Part shown: one piece after another, positions 9,554-19,884 of the stretch | How the letters are laid out: each line of letters opens with the position of its first letter | Position numbering within the stretch: the first letter of the stretch is position 1 | From: Candidatus Aenigmatarchaeota archaeon | GTDB taxonomy: Archaea; Aenigmatarchaeota; Aenigmatarchaeia; CG10238-14 | Direction: 5' to 3' | Length of the DNA stretch: 51,644 nt | NCBI GenBank assembly: GCA_018920345.1 | Contig: JAHLMN010000011.1 | Span: forward strand, 1-51,644 | Notes under the pieces: generated by a model | The model's input: only the letters and a program-made list of their open reading frames with translations | Databases searched by the model: none | Told to the model about the DNA's origin: nothing | Made by a program: the position numbers and the translations under genes

Positions 9554-11074
9554 ATGAGAGTATTGCTAATAAATTCGCCTTTTAAAGTAAAGATAAGCAA
9601 AGATAGTAGATGGCCAGAATATACAAAATCAGGTACTTTGTATTATCCTTTCTGGCTAGCTTATGCAACTGCTGTTATAATGGAAAGGGGTAAACACAAA
9701 CCATTATTAGTAGATGCTATAGCCAAAAAAATGAGTTTTGATGACAGCATTAAAAAAGCCAAAAAGTTTAACCCAGATCTCGTTGTAATTGAAACTTCTA
9801 CGCCTACTGCTTATAGTGATGTTAAATTTGCTGAATTGGTAAAGGAAGAACTAGGAAGAGATGTTTATACAGCTTTATCAGGTACTCTTGCTTCCTCAAA
9901 ACCCTTTGAACTGATAAAAATGTCTGATAGTATTGATTTTGTCATAAGGGGTGAATATGATTATACTATTGATGAATTAGCAACTGTTTTAGAGAAAGGT
10001 GATGATATAAGTAAAGTTTTGGGATTAACTTATAGAAATAAAAAAGGTATATTCAATACACCACCACGTCCATTAGTTACAAATTTGGATGATATACCTT
10101 TTGTCTCCAAAGCTTACAAAAAATTCTTGAATGTCTTTGATTATAGATATGCTTTAGCTAGATACCCTATGCTTCAAACATGGACTTCTAGAGGATGTCC
10201 TGCTAGATGCAACTTTTGTCAATATCCCCAATCCTTTACAATGCATTTGTTTAGAATGAGATCTCCGAAAAACGTTGTAGATGAAATGGAATATATAATA
10301 GAAAATTTGCCTGCAGTAAAAGAAATATTCTTTGAAGATGACACTTTTACCATAAATCAAAATAGAGTTATGGAAATTTGCAAAGAAATAAAAGAACGTG
10401 GGTTGCATAAATCTGGTGTTGTTTGGTCATGTAATGTTAGGGTACAAACAAAATATGAAACATTAAAAGCCATGAAAGATGCGGGCTGTAGAATTGTTAT
10501 AGTTGGTTATGAATCGGGAAACGACCAAGTTTTAAGCAATATAAGAAAAGGTGCTACTGTTAAAGAAGCTAGGAGATTCACTCTGGACGCAAAAAGAGCT
10601 GGTTTGCGCATTTTCGGCTGTTTTATGATAGGTTTATCTGGAGATACTAGAGATAGTATAATGGATACTTTGAAGCTAGCAAAAGACATGAATCCTGATA
10701 TGGCTTTCTTTCAACAAGCAGTACCATTCCCAGGAACAGAATTTTATGAATGGGCAAAAATGAATGGATATTTGGTGACAGAAGATTGGAGTCAATGGCT
10801 AGATAGCAACGGCAGGTTAAGATGTTTAGTAAGCTATCCTTGGTTGAAAGCAGAAGAAATAGACAAGTTAAGAGACAAATTAATGCTTGAATTTTATACA
10901 AATCCTAAACACATAGCCCAAACAATAGTTAAAAATCTTCATCCTTTAGAAGCTTCTAGAGTTGCTGTTTATGCATTTGAATATTTAAAATATCTTGTAA
11001 AAAGGAAAATATCCCCTGATGGTGTTGTTAAACAAGATTTCGAAAATTTTGTTGGAAATAATAACATTTCATAA
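9554..11074 (+). CDS. B12-binding-type radical SAM protein
   Basis: Rossmann-like N-terminal domain plus CxxxCxxC radical SAM motif SRGCPARCNFCQYP; EDDTFTINQNR; YESGNDQVLSNIRKG. Confidence 0.88.
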   Translation: MRVLLINSPFKVKISKDSRWPEYTKSGTLYYPFWLAYATAVIMERGKHKPLLVDAIAKKMSFDDSIKKAKKFNPDLVVIETSTPTAYSDVKFAELVKEELGRDVYTALSGTLASSKPFELIKMSDSIDFVIRGEYDYTIDELATVLEKGDDISKVLGLTYRNKKGIFNTPPRPLVTNLDDIPFVSKAYKKFLNVFDYRYALARYPMLQTWTSRGCPARCNFCQYPQSFTMHLFRMRSPKNVVDEMEYIIENLPAVKEIFFEDDTFTINQNRVMEICKEIKERGLHKSGVVWSCNVRVQTKYETLKAMKDAGCRIVIVGYESGNDQVLSNIRKGATVKEARRFTLDAKRAGLRIFGCFMIGLSGDTRDSIMDTLKLAKDMNPDMAFFQQAVPFPGTEFYEWAKMNGYLVTEDWSQWLDSNGRLRCLVSYPWLKAEEIDKLRDKLMLEFYTNPKHIAQTIVKNLHPLEASRVAVYAFEYLKYLVKRKISPDGVVKQDFENFVGNNNIS

Positions 11075-11109
11075 AAATTATTTCTTTTTGATTTCATTAA
11101 ATTTAATTA

Positions 11110-12153
11110 ATGAAAATTTTAATAACACATGAATTATTTCCACCTGATGTTGTTGGTGGAGGTGAGACGTTAACATATAAAATAGCTAAAGAGCTCATTG
11201 AAAGAGGTTTTCAGGTAAAAGTACTAACAAGCGGTGATCCAAAAATAAAATATTATGAAAATATTGAAACAATTAGAATACCAATAAACAGATATTTGAT
11301 GAATTTAAGTTATCCTATAATAAAGAAGTATGCAAAAGTATCTGATTTGATTCAAACAAGCAGCGGAAATATGTGCTTTCCTTCTTTTCTAGCGGCTAGA
11401 TCAACTAAAAAACCTATTTGTTGTTACATTCATCATATATTTGGCTATAATTGGGTTTATGTGAGAGGGCCTATCTTAGGTAAAGTTTTTCAAATAGCTG
11501 AAAATTTTTTTTTGACAAGAGATTATGATGCTGTTATTTTTCAAAATGATCTTTCTTTGAATATTGGAAAAAGTCTGGGAATAAAAAGCAAAACATTTAT
11601 TGTTCATCCTGGAATAGATGCAGAAAATTATTATTTAAACATAGAGAGGAAAAATCAAGTTTTGTTTGTTGGGAGTTTATCAATGGATAAAGGTTTAGTT
11701 AAAATTAAAGGTTTAGATGTTTTTTTAGAAGCAGCTAAAATGCTTCCTAATGTAAAATTCTTGATAGCTGGTGGTAGTGATTATTTAGAAAAAATAAAGC
11801 TTCCAAAAAATGTGGTTTTTTTAAAAGCAAAAAATAAGCAAGAACTAATTAAACTTTATAACGAATCTTTAATATGTTGTAAAACTTCTCTTGCTGAAGG
11901 TTTTGGATTATCTTTGTTAGAGGCTATGGCTGGTGGTTGCGCTATTGTATCTACAATAGATATAGGTCAAAAAGGTATATTAGTTAAACCTAGAGATGTT
12001 TTGGCTTTAACAAAAGCTATAAAATATTATATAGAAAACCCAGAAAAAGCTAGAAAGGATGGTGAAGAAAATAGAAAAATAGCTAAAAAATTTACCTGGA
12101 AGAAATATATAGATGATTTAATAAAGATTTATGAGTATATAACTTCAAAGTAA
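11110..12153 (+). CDS. Glycosyltransferase family 4
   Basis: MKILITHELFPPDVVGGGETLTYKIA; LAEGFGLSLLEAMAGGCAIVST. Confidence 0.9.
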   Translation: MKILITHELFPPDVVGGGETLTYKIAKELIERGFQVKVLTSGDPKIKYYENIETIRIPINRYLMNLSYPIIKKYAKVSDLIQTSSGNMCFPSFLAARSTKKPICCYIHHIFGYNWVYVRGPILGKVFQIAENFFLTRDYDAVIFQNDLSLNIGKSLGIKSKTFIVHPGIDAENYYLNIERKNQVLFVGSLSMDKGLVKIKGLDVFLEAAKMLPNVKFLIAGGSDYLEKIKLPKNVVFLKAKNKQELIKLYNESLICCKTSLAEGFGLSLLEAMAGGCAIVSTIDIGQKGILVKPRDVLALTKAIKYYIENPEKARKDGEENRKIAKKFTWKKYIDDLIKIYEYITSK

Positions 12154-12161
12154 ATGATATT

Positions 12162-14348
12162 ATGAAGCCAAAAATAAGTTTAAACAGCATCATAGTATTT
12201 TTACTTTTAATAGCAATAATGGGAATAGTTGCTTTTAGTCGTTTGCCTGGGAGAACAGATATAATTGCTGATTATGATCCTTGGTATTTTTATAGAATAA
12301 GTGAAGTACTTTACAAAAACAATTTCAAAATGCCCGAATGGGATTTATTGTCATTCTTCCCACCTGGTAGACCTTTCCCTAAAACATTAGGTTATGAATA
12401 TCTTGTTGTTTTGCTCTATAAGATAGAGAGTTTATTCATAAAAATAGATTTTATGAAAGCTGCAACTTATGTTCCTATAATAATGTCTGTATTAGCAGTC
12501 ATACCTGCTTACTTGCTTGGTAAAGAATTATCAAACGAATGGGGTGGACTAGCAACTGCATTATTCATTACAATGTCGCCTACATTCATAATGGTTTCTA
12601 TGGGAAGTTACATGGATAGTGATACTGTTGTTGTGTTTTATTCGCTCTTATCAATTTATACAATTTTTTTGGCAATGAGAAAAAGGTCGATACCTTATAT
12701 ATTACTGGCTTTGCTGGCTAATATGGCCTTTATATTTAGTTGGTGGTTTGGCTGGTATATAACAACATTTTTCCTAGCTTATATACCTGCCTTCTTTTTG
12801 TTCAGATTTTTTGAAGGTTTTATAAGAAAAGGTAGATTACCTTCAATAAAGAGTGTGTTTAATGAATTAAAACCTATGCTTATTCCACTATTGTCAATAA
12901 TAGTTTTACTAAATGTTATTATGAATGCTTTAGGTTTTAGCAATTTTATTGGTTTTTTATTGGTAGCATCAGGGTTTAGATCTGGTGCTGAAAGTATGAT
13001 TGTAAATGTTTCTGTAGCCGAGTTACAACCTATAAACATATTTACAAAGGAAGGGTTTCAAGCGGTAGCTGAAAGAGTTGGTCAATTTCCAATAATTTTA
13101 ACTTTGTTTGGTTTACCAGCTATAGTAATTTATAAATTATTAATAAAGGAGTCTATATCATTTGAAGAAATTTTCTTATTTATGTGGGCTTTGTTCACAT
13201 TTTATACAATATTAAGTGGTGTTAGATTTTCTCTTTTATTTGCATTAGCTGTTGCGACATCTTCTGGATATGTTATAGGAAATTTAATAAAATATTTTGA
13301 AAGATCTAATCCTTTTCCAAAAGCAACCTTATATGGATTAATATTTTTCCTTTCATTTTTATTTGCTTCACAAACTTTATCTTTAGCATTAAATATCGGT
13401 GGAATGGGAGTTGGGAGTAACTGGGAGAATATGCTAAATTGGTTAAAACAAAATGCTGATAAAAATGCTATAGTTGCAACATGGTGGGATCCTGGACATA
13501 TAATTGCTGGTTATACTGGCTTAAGAGTTCATGCAGATGGTGCTCATTGTAGCCCAACAGAATGTATCCCTTATAATCATAATATAAGAATACAAGATAT
13601 GGGTAGAGTTTTTTCAACAAATAATGAAACTGAAGCTGTAGAGATATTAAAGAAGTATATGCAGCTTACACCAGAACAGTGTAAAGAAGCTAAGGACTAT
13701 TACTTGAAACAAAACATAAAAATACCAGATCAAGCTTGTGAAAGAGCAAGTGAAATGTATTTTATTTCAAGTGCTGATTTGATTGGAAAATTCACTTGGC
13801 TTAATTATTTTGGCGGGTATAGAGCTCCAATTAAATCTTATTATGATTTTCAAAAAACACCTGGTGTATGTTGTGCTTCAACTCCTAAAACAGAACCAGG
13901 TCAAATGTCTTGTGGTGAGTTTGCTTCACAAGGAAAAGGAGTTTGGGTTTGGTGTCCTTGGATATTTCAATTATCTGATATACAAAAAGATAAAGATGGA
14001 AATAATGTGTTTATTTATGATTATTCTGGATTAAAACTTACTATAATACAGAAACAAAATGCACTAATACCTTTGTATAACAACAAGTATTTGGTAACAA
14101 AAATGATATTTTATGGCCAAGATGGCAATCCTCAAGTAATTGACTTAAGCTCTGTAAACACAACTTTAGAAAAAATAGAAGGAACTATGTGGGTTCAACC
14201 TGATTTTAGAGTTATCATATACCTGCCTGAGCAAATATCAAACAGCATTTTTGTAAGAACATTCTTCTTTAATGGTGAAGGTTTGCAGCACTTCAAACTA
14301 GTTTATTCTAATCCTGAAATAAAAGTATACAAGGTTATTTTTGATTGA
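12162..14348 (+). CDS. aglB: Oligosaccharyltransferase STT3/AglB
   Basis: DYDPWYF (DxD), GSYMDSDT, NVSVAELQP (SVxE/TIxE-like), AIVATWWDPGHIIAGYTGLRVHADGAHC (WWDxG); many TM segments. Confidence 0.93.
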   Translation: MKPKISLNSIIVFLLLIAIMGIVAFSRLPGRTDIIADYDPWYFYRISEVLYKNNFKMPEWDLLSFFPPGRPFPKTLGYEYLVVLLYKIESLFIKIDFMKAATYVPIIMSVLAVIPAYLLGKELSNEWGGLATALFITMSPTFIMVSMGSYMDSDTVVVFYSLLSIYTIFLAMRKRSIPYILLALLANMAFIFSWWFGWYITTFFLAYIPAFFLFRFFEGFIRKGRLPSIKSVFNELKPMLIPLLSIIVLLNVIMNALGFSNFIGFLLVASGFRSGAESMIVNVSVAELQPINIFTKEGFQAVAERVGQFPIILTLFGLPAIVIYKLLIKESISFEEIFLFMWALFTFYTILSGVRFSLLFALAVATSSGYVIGNLIKYFERSNPFPKATLYGLIFFLSFLFASQTLSLALNIGGMGVGSNWENMLNWLKQNADKNAIVATWWDPGHIIAGYTGLRVHADGAHCSPTECIPYNHNIRIQDMGRVFSTNNETEAVEILKKYMQLTPEQCKEAKDYYLKQNIKIPDQACERASEMYFISSADLIGKFTWLNYFGGYRAPIKSYYDFQKTPGVCCASTPKTEPGQMSCGEFASQGKGVWVWCPWIFQLSDIQKDKDGNNVFIYDYSGLKLTIIQKQNALIPLYNNKYLVTKMIFYGQDGNPQVIDLSSVNTTLEKIEGTMWVQPDFRVIIYLPEQISNSIFVRTFFFNGEGLQHFKLVYSNPEIKVYKVIFD

Positions 14349-15786
14349 ATTTTAGTTTTTTTGCAAAATATTTTATAATTTCATAATCTTCTTTCGAAAA
14401 GAAATTTAGCAAAAATAAAATTATAAAATAAACAATAAAATTTAAAGATGTATAAAATATGACAGAAAATATTGTGTTAGGTTTAGCTAAATATAAAATA
14501 ATAAAAGATGTCGAAGCGACAAAAATTGACAAAACTTTTTTGATATTTATTCCAAAATCAACAAATTTTCTTACCTGATAAAGCGATAAAATAAAATAAA
14601 TTATGTTTGTTATCAAATAGCCAACAGACATTCCAAATTCAGAATAAAAATAAGTTAGAGGTATTGTCAATAAAATGAAAATTAAAGCTGTAAATAAAAG
14701 TATTTTTATATATATTTTCGGTTTTCTTATTGCAAATAAAGTATTAACAAAAATATTAGAAATGCTTAAGAAAAATGTTGCTAAAGTCAAAATTGGAACT
14801 AACCTGGCAGAATCTAGAAACTTGTAAGATGAGAATGATAGAACTATGAAATTTGACAATATTAAGAATGTTATTATTAAAGGAATTCCAAATAAAATAG
14901 AGTATTTTATTGTGTTTTCTACTAAAATTGGTATAATTTTTTTTGATTTAGTTCTAAATGTCTCTGAAATTATAGGATATATAGATATATTTAAAATATA
15001 TGGTATTGCACTTGTAACAGAAGATACCATCATAGCAACACCAAATATGCCTGTATTAACATTGCTTTTTAGTATAGTAACAATAGTGTAATGGAAATTA
15101 GTGAGCATTGAAGCTACTAAAGCGCCTATAAATCCTGTTATGGCATACTTGAAAAGATCTTCATCAAAAAAACTTTTTATCTTTTTTAATCTTTTTTTAG
15201 GAAAGCATAGAATTAAGGTAATTATACTGCTAAAAATAATGCCTATTATTGGTCCAAAATATCTAAAACCTAAAAATAATATTGTTGTTGCTATAATTAA
15301 TTTAGATAAAACAGAAATAGAGCCAACAATAAAGTATTTTTTCATTTCTTGGAAACTATAAGTTATATTATAAAATGTTGTGCTAAATGACCCGACGAAA
15401 ACATAAATTATAATTAAATAGTAAATGTTTTCTGATACTTTAATTAATGACATTATTTGATTTTTTAATATTATTAGTATCGATATTGTTAAAATATTAG
15501 CGAATAATATTATCGACAAACTTAATGTAATCATTTCTTTTATTTTCTCATATTTTTTTCTTGATTTATATTCAGGTATAAGTTTAGATAAGGCAGAAGG
15601 TAAACCTAGAGTTATCACTGATATTATAAAAAATCCTAAACTTGTTGCTGTTAAAGCTATACCATAATCTTGCTGGTTTAAAAATTTACCTGCTATAAGC
15701 CAGAATAAAAAGCCACCCAGAGTAGTAATTATCCATGAAAGAGATATGAAAAATGTGTTTTCTAAAGCTTTTTTTACTGAGTTCAT
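14335..15786 (-). CDS. Oligosaccharide flippase (Wzx/MATE-like polysaccharide export)
   Basis: ~12 TM; NTFFISLSWIITTLGGFLFWLIAGKFLNQQDYGIALTATSLGFFIISVITLGLPSALSKLIPEY is typical of the Wzx family. ORF listed to 15861; ATG at 15786 preferred. Confidence 0.85.
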   Translation of the reverse strand: MNSVKKALENTFFISLSWIITTLGGFLFWLIAGKFLNQQDYGIALTATSLGFFIISVITLGLPSALSKLIPEYKSRKKYEKIKEMITLSLSIILFANILTISILIILKNQIMSLIKVSENIYYLIIIYVFVGSFSTTFYNITYSFQEMKKYFIVGSISVLSKLIIATTILFLGFRYFGPIIGIIFSSIITLILCFPKKRLKKIKSFFDEDLFKYAITGFIGALVASMLTNFHYTIVTILKSNVNTGIFGVAMMVSSVTSAIPYILNISIYPIISETFRTKSKKIIPILVENTIKYSILFGIPLIITFLILSNFIVLSFSSYKFLDSARLVPILTLATFFLSISNIFVNTLFAIRKPKIYIKILLFTALIFILLTIPLTYFYSEFGMSVGYLITNIIYFILSLYQVRKFVDFGINIKKVLSIFVASTSFIILYLAKPNTIFSVIFYTSLNFIVYFIILFLLNFFSKEDYEIIKYFAKKLKFNQK

Positions 15787-15830
15787 TTTTTCACACAAAT
15801 TATATATTCTTAGTAAAGATTTAATATAAT

Positions 15831-16664
15831 ATGAATGATTTTTATGATTTAACAATTTCAATAGTAACTTATTATGACAAAAATTATGGCAATATTGATG
15901 ACTTGGTTAAATGTTTAAAAAGTATTTTGAAAACTAAATTAAAAATTAAAGTAATAATTGTTGATAATTCAAGTAAAAGTTTGGATTTAGATATATTCAA
16001 AGATGAAAGAATAGAATATATATTTAATGGAAAAAATTTAGGCTTTGGTAAATCTCATAACATTGCAATAAAAAAAGTATTAAATAAATCAAAATATCAT
16101 TTGATTTTAAATCCTGATATTTTTTTTGAAGAAGATGTTTTATTTGAATTGAAAAATTATATGGATTTCAATAAAAATATTGCTGCAATAACTCCAAAAA
16201 TTTTATATCCAAATGGGAAAATTCAATATTTATGTAAACTTTTACCAACACCTTTTGATTTGATATTTAGAAGATTTATACCATTTAAAAAATATTTAGA
16301 AAAAAGAAATTTTGTTTACGAATTAAGATTTACCAAATATAATAAAGAAATGAAAGTTCCAGTTATATCAGGATGTTTCATTTTTTTGAGAACAGATATT
16401 TTGAAAAAAATAAATGGCTTTGATGAAAGATTTTTTTTATATTTAGAAGATGTTGACTTGTGTAGAAGAATTTTGAAATTTGGAGATATAGTTTTTTATC
16501 CAAAATTAAAAATATTTCATAAATTTGAAAGAGGTTCTTATAAAAAATTAAGATTTTTAATTATACATATGATTTCTGCGATAAAATATTTCAATAAATG
16601 GGGATGGATTTTAGACAAAGAAAGGGAAAAAATAAACAAAAAATTTCTAAAAGAGCTTTTATGA
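15831..16664 (+). CDS. Glycosyltransferase family 2 (rhamnosyltransferase-like)
   Basis: TISIVTYYDKN, IIVDNSS, NGKNLGFGKSHNIAI, LILNPDIFF, GFDERFFLYLEDVDLCRRI. Confidence 0.9.
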   Translation: MNDFYDLTISIVTYYDKNYGNIDDLVKCLKSILKTKLKIKVIIVDNSSKSLDLDIFKDERIEYIFNGKNLGFGKSHNIAIKKVLNKSKYHLILNPDIFFEEDVLFELKNYMDFNKNIAAITPKILYPNGKIQYLCKLLPTPFDLIFRRFIPFKKYLEKRNFVYELRFTKYNKEMKVPVISGCFIFLRTDILKKINGFDERFFLYLEDVDLCRRILKFGDIVFYPKLKIFHKFERGSYKKLRFLIIHMISAIKYFNKWGWILDKEREKINKKFLKELL

Positions 16665-17627
16665 TTTATACCATCTATTTTTTAAAAACATGTAAATTCC
16701 TTTTGGCAAACCAACGGACCATGCAAATGTTCTTATTATATATATTGTTGTTAAAGGAAAATAATCAGAAGGTTTTTTGGCAACGAGTAAAACCTGAAAC
16801 ATTATATAAAAGAAGAAGATAAAAACTAAAATGGCGTAAATGGTAATGAAAAAATCAAAAAACAAAGATAAAAGTGCGGAAATTAAAACCATATAAAAAA
16901 TTATTAGGGATAATGCCATGTTTGTTGTAGATATATGATCTCCTTTTATTTTGTCAAAATTTTTCCAATATATTAAAGGTATCATCATGGCATTTTTCAT
17001 TTGTTGTTTAAAAAATGATTTCGGATCTGGACGATGATAATGATAGACTATTGCTTCTGGAATATATTTCATCTTTCCTAATTTTGTTAATCTATATCCA
17101 AAATCTGTTTCCCAAGACCAAACAAATCTTTCGTCAAATCTAACCTTTCTAGCTATTTTTGTTCTAACACATAGATTCATATCAGGTGCTCTGCTTATAT
17201 ATTTTGGAAATTTTTTAAATCTACTTTCAAGCTCTAATCCAATTAATTCTTGAAATTTGTTAAGTCCTTTTGGAGTAGCACAATATCCTGCAGTTGCTAC
17301 TATTTCTTCTGAATCAAAACCTTTCAACAAATTTTTTAGCCAATTTTTGTCAACAACACAATCAGCATTTGTATATGCTATAAATTCTGTTTTTGCTATA
17401 TCAAGTATATAGTTATGTAACTTCGGTACTGGTCCTGCCATTCTTAAAAGATTTATTTTTTTACCATATTTTTTAAGAATATCGTATGTTTTATCAGTGG
17501 ACATGTTGTCTATTATGTAAATTTTTTTGTTTTTGTATGTCTGTTTAAGCAAAGAATCTACACAAGCTTTTATTGTATTTTCAGCATTTTTTACAGGAAC
17601 AAAAATTGTTACAGGAACTTCTTTCAT
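16659..17627 (-). CDS. Glycosyltransferase family 2 with C-terminal TM helices
   Basis: VTIFVPVKNAENTIKACVDSLLKQTY, IDNMSTDKT, YTNADCVVDKNWL. Confidence 0.9.
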   Translation of the reverse strand: MKEVPVTIFVPVKNAENTIKACVDSLLKQTYKNKKIYIIDNMSTDKTYDILKKYGKKINLLRMAGPVPKLHNYILDIAKTEFIAYTNADCVVDKNWLKNLLKGFDSEEIVATAGYCATPKGLNKFQELIGLELESRFKKFPKYISRAPDMNLCVRTKIARKVRFDERFVWSWETDFGYRLTKLGKMKYIPEAIVYHYHRPDPKSFFKQQMKNAMMIPLIYWKNFDKIKGDHISTTNMALSLIIFYMVLISALLSLFFDFFITIYAILVFIFFFYIMFQVLLVAKKPSDYFPLTTIYIIRTFAWSVGLPKGIYMFLKNRWYKS

Positions 17628-17632
17628 TGATT

Positions 17633-18109
17633 TTATTTATTGATTTTATGAATATATTCTTTTATCTCTTTTACAAGATTTTCTCTTGTGCTTTTGTAAC
17701 TAAATTTACTCTTTTTGTTTATGGCATCTTGTAGTTTGTCTATGTCAAACACTGCAATTATTTTTCCATCTTTAGATAATTCCTTAACTAACTCTACTTG
17801 ATGATCGTCTACGTGTTCATTAAAAATTTTCATTCTTGGCACAGCAATAACAGTCTTTTTATACATTAAAGCTGTTAGAATACTACCAACACCACCATGA
17901 GTTATTACTATTCTTGATTTGCTAGTAAGTTCCTTAATCTTTTCATAAGATTCGAATCTGAACCATTTCGCATGTTTTGGTTCGTAAGTTGAATGGCCTA
18001 TCTGAATAACAACTTCTTCCTTTATCTTTCCATCTCTTATTAATTCGTCTATTTTCTTTATCAACCTATTAAAGCTGAATTGGTTTGTGCCAACTGTAAC
18101 AAATATCAA
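17633..18109 (-). CDS. Alg13-like glycosyltransferase (GT28 C-terminal domain)
   Basis: MIFVTVGTNQFSFNRLIKKID; VITHGGVGSILTALMYKKTVIAVPR...EHVDDHQVELVKEL. Confidence 0.88.
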   Translation of the reverse strand: MIFVTVGTNQFSFNRLIKKIDELIRDGKIKEEVVIQIGHSTYEPKHAKWFRFESYEKIKELTSKSRIVITHGGVGSILTALMYKKTVIAVPRMKIFNEHVDDHQVELVKELSKDGKIIAVFDIDKLQDAINKKSKFSYKSTRENLVKEIKEYIHKINK

Positions 18110-18558
18110 AATACTGCACCTCTATATACAGCTTTTTTTCCATATTTACTTAAAAGCTGTTTCCATTGGACAAAAAACAAATCTGAAAAATAATATGCTA
18201 TTTTTCCTGACATTGATGGCTCGTATATTCTTGTAAATGTTTCAATAAAAATTATTTTAGACCTAAAAAGCAATTTTCCTAATATTATAGATGGTATTGC
18301 AAACCCAGCGCCAGTTGAAATTATTATTTTTGGTTTTTCTTTCATAAGAACTTTAAAAGTATCTGTGATGCATTTGAAAAATTTTATTATATTTCTTTCA
18401 GGATTTATTGAAAAATACACCCTTTCTTTTTTTATTTCATCTATTATACCTTTTTGATAAAATGTAAAGAAAAAATAATCATAATCTTTATAAGCATCTT
18501 TAATTTGCAATGCTTCTATTAGATGTCCACCGGCTGAACAACAAATACATATTTTCAT
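18106..18558 (-). CDS. Alg14/PssD-like glycosyltransferase membrane subunit
   Basis: MKICICCSAGGHLIEALQI; IIISTGAGFAIPSIILGKL; IFIETFTRIYEPSMSGKI; overlaps the Alg13-like gene. Confidence 0.88.
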   Translation of the reverse strand: MKICICCSAGGHLIEALQIKDAYKDYDYFFFTFYQKGIIDEIKKERVYFSINPERNIIKFFKCITDTFKVLMKEKPKIIISTGAGFAIPSIILGKLLFRSKIIFIETFTRIYEPSMSGKIAYYFSDLFFVQWKQLLSKYGKKAVYRGAVF

Positions 18559-19298
18559 TTTAATTCCTTTTTTAAAATAATTTTTATTTTATAATAAAAC
18601 CAATAAGCAAATAATGTAACAGCAGTAACCAATGAATAAAATGACTGAATTATCTGAAATCCTATACTTTTTATAATTCTATCTTCTTTTTTGTGTTTAA
18701 CATAAATATATGCATGTGATTTTGCATAATCAAAAGATCTGAAAATTCTTTTTATAGGATCTTTATAATGAATTACCAAAGCTTTGTTAATTTTTTTAAA
18801 TTTAAACCCTTTCTCTTTTAGCGACATAAACCAATCTGTATCTTCTGCTACTTTGAGTTTTTTATTCATTTTAATTTTAAATGCATCTTTTGGAACTAGG
18901 AGGCTAGCAAAACTTATAACTTCAACTCTTGGAGATACTATATCTTGACTTCCTACTATAATTGTTTTTTTATCCTCATACTCATTAATCAAATCTTCAA
19001 GCCATCTTTCATTTGGAACGCAATCGCTTTCAGTAATAGCTATTATTTCTGAACTAGCTTTTTTAGCTAGAAACATTAGTGAATCGGCTATTGTCATAGG
19101 TTTCGTGTGAAAATATTTCATATAAAGTTTTGTTTCTCCTTTAAATATTCTTTCTTCAGATGAATCAGCTATTAAAACTTCAAAATCTTTGAAAGTTTGC
19201 TTTTCCAAAGCTTTTATTAAATCTATTAATCTTTTGTCATTTTTTACTGTAACTATAACTGATACTTTGGGCATTTGATCAAACCTTTTTTGCAGCAA
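18555..19298 (-). CDS. Glycosyltransferase family 2
   Basis: VSVIVTVKNDKRLIDLIKALEKQTFKDFEVLIADSS; AITESDCVPNERWLEDLI. Confidence 0.85.
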   Translation of the reverse strand: MLQKRFDQMPKVSVIVTVKNDKRLIDLIKALEKQTFKDFEVLIADSSEERIFKGETKLYMKYFHTKPMTIADSLMFLAKKASSEIIAITESDCVPNERWLEDLINEYEDKKTIIVGSQDIVSPRVEVISFASLLVPKDAFKIKMNKKLKVAEDTDWFMSLKEKGFKFKKINKALVIHYKDPIKRIFRSFDYAKSHAYIYVKHKKEDRIIKSIGFQIIQSFYSLVTAVTLFAYWFYYKIKIILKKELK

Positions 19299-19875
19299 AA
19301 AACAAAGTTGGTCTTATATTTTTAAACAAAAAACAAATTAATCTGAACAAAACATTTCTTCTCCAACCTATATTCAAATATTTTTTATTTAATATTTTGA
19401 ATCCAGATTTTTTTAATAATATTTCTAACATTTCCATAGAAAATCCATAAAGATGGGGGTCTTTTCTATCATATATAGTCAATTTTTTACCAAAACTCTG
19501 TATTTTTAAAATATAAGACAAACTTGTCATATTTGGAGTTGTTAATATCAATATTCCTCCTTTTTTTAAAACTCTATTACATTCTTTTAAAAACTCAAAA
19601 GGATTAATCAAATGTTCTATTATTTCACCTGCTATTATTGTATCAGCATAATTATTTTTAAAAGGAAATTTCTTGTTTAAATCATGAATTATATCAACAT
19701 TTTCATTTTTTATAAAATCTACTCCTATTATTTTTGAATTTTTTATATTTGCTTTCAAAAAAATATGTAAATCTCCTTCCTGAGAACCTAAATCTAGAAC
19801 TATACCTTTTTTTGTGTATTTAATAATTAAATCTCTTCTTTGAAGTTCTGGATTTAATATATATTTTAAACTCAT
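19279..19875 (-). CDS. Class I SAM-dependent methyltransferase
   Basis: GIVLDLGSQEGDLHIFL; FKNNYADTIIAGEIIEHLINPFEFLKECNRVLKKGGILILTTPN. Confidence 0.85.
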   Translation of the reverse strand: MSLKYILNPELQRRDLIIKYTKKGIVLDLGSQEGDLHIFLKANIKNSKIIGVDFIKNENVDIIHDLNKKFPFKNNYADTIIAGEIIEHLINPFEFLKECNRVLKKGGILILTTPNMTSLSYILKIQSFGKKLTIYDRKDPHLYGFSMEMLEILLKKSGFKILNKKYLNIGWRRNVLFRLICFLFKNIRPTLFFAAKKV

Positions 19876-19884
19876 TCTTTCAAT

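Noticed and set aside
16598-16822. 74-aa plus-strand ORF between two GT2 genes
   Set aside because: Overlaps both supported GT2 genes; no domain-like pattern.
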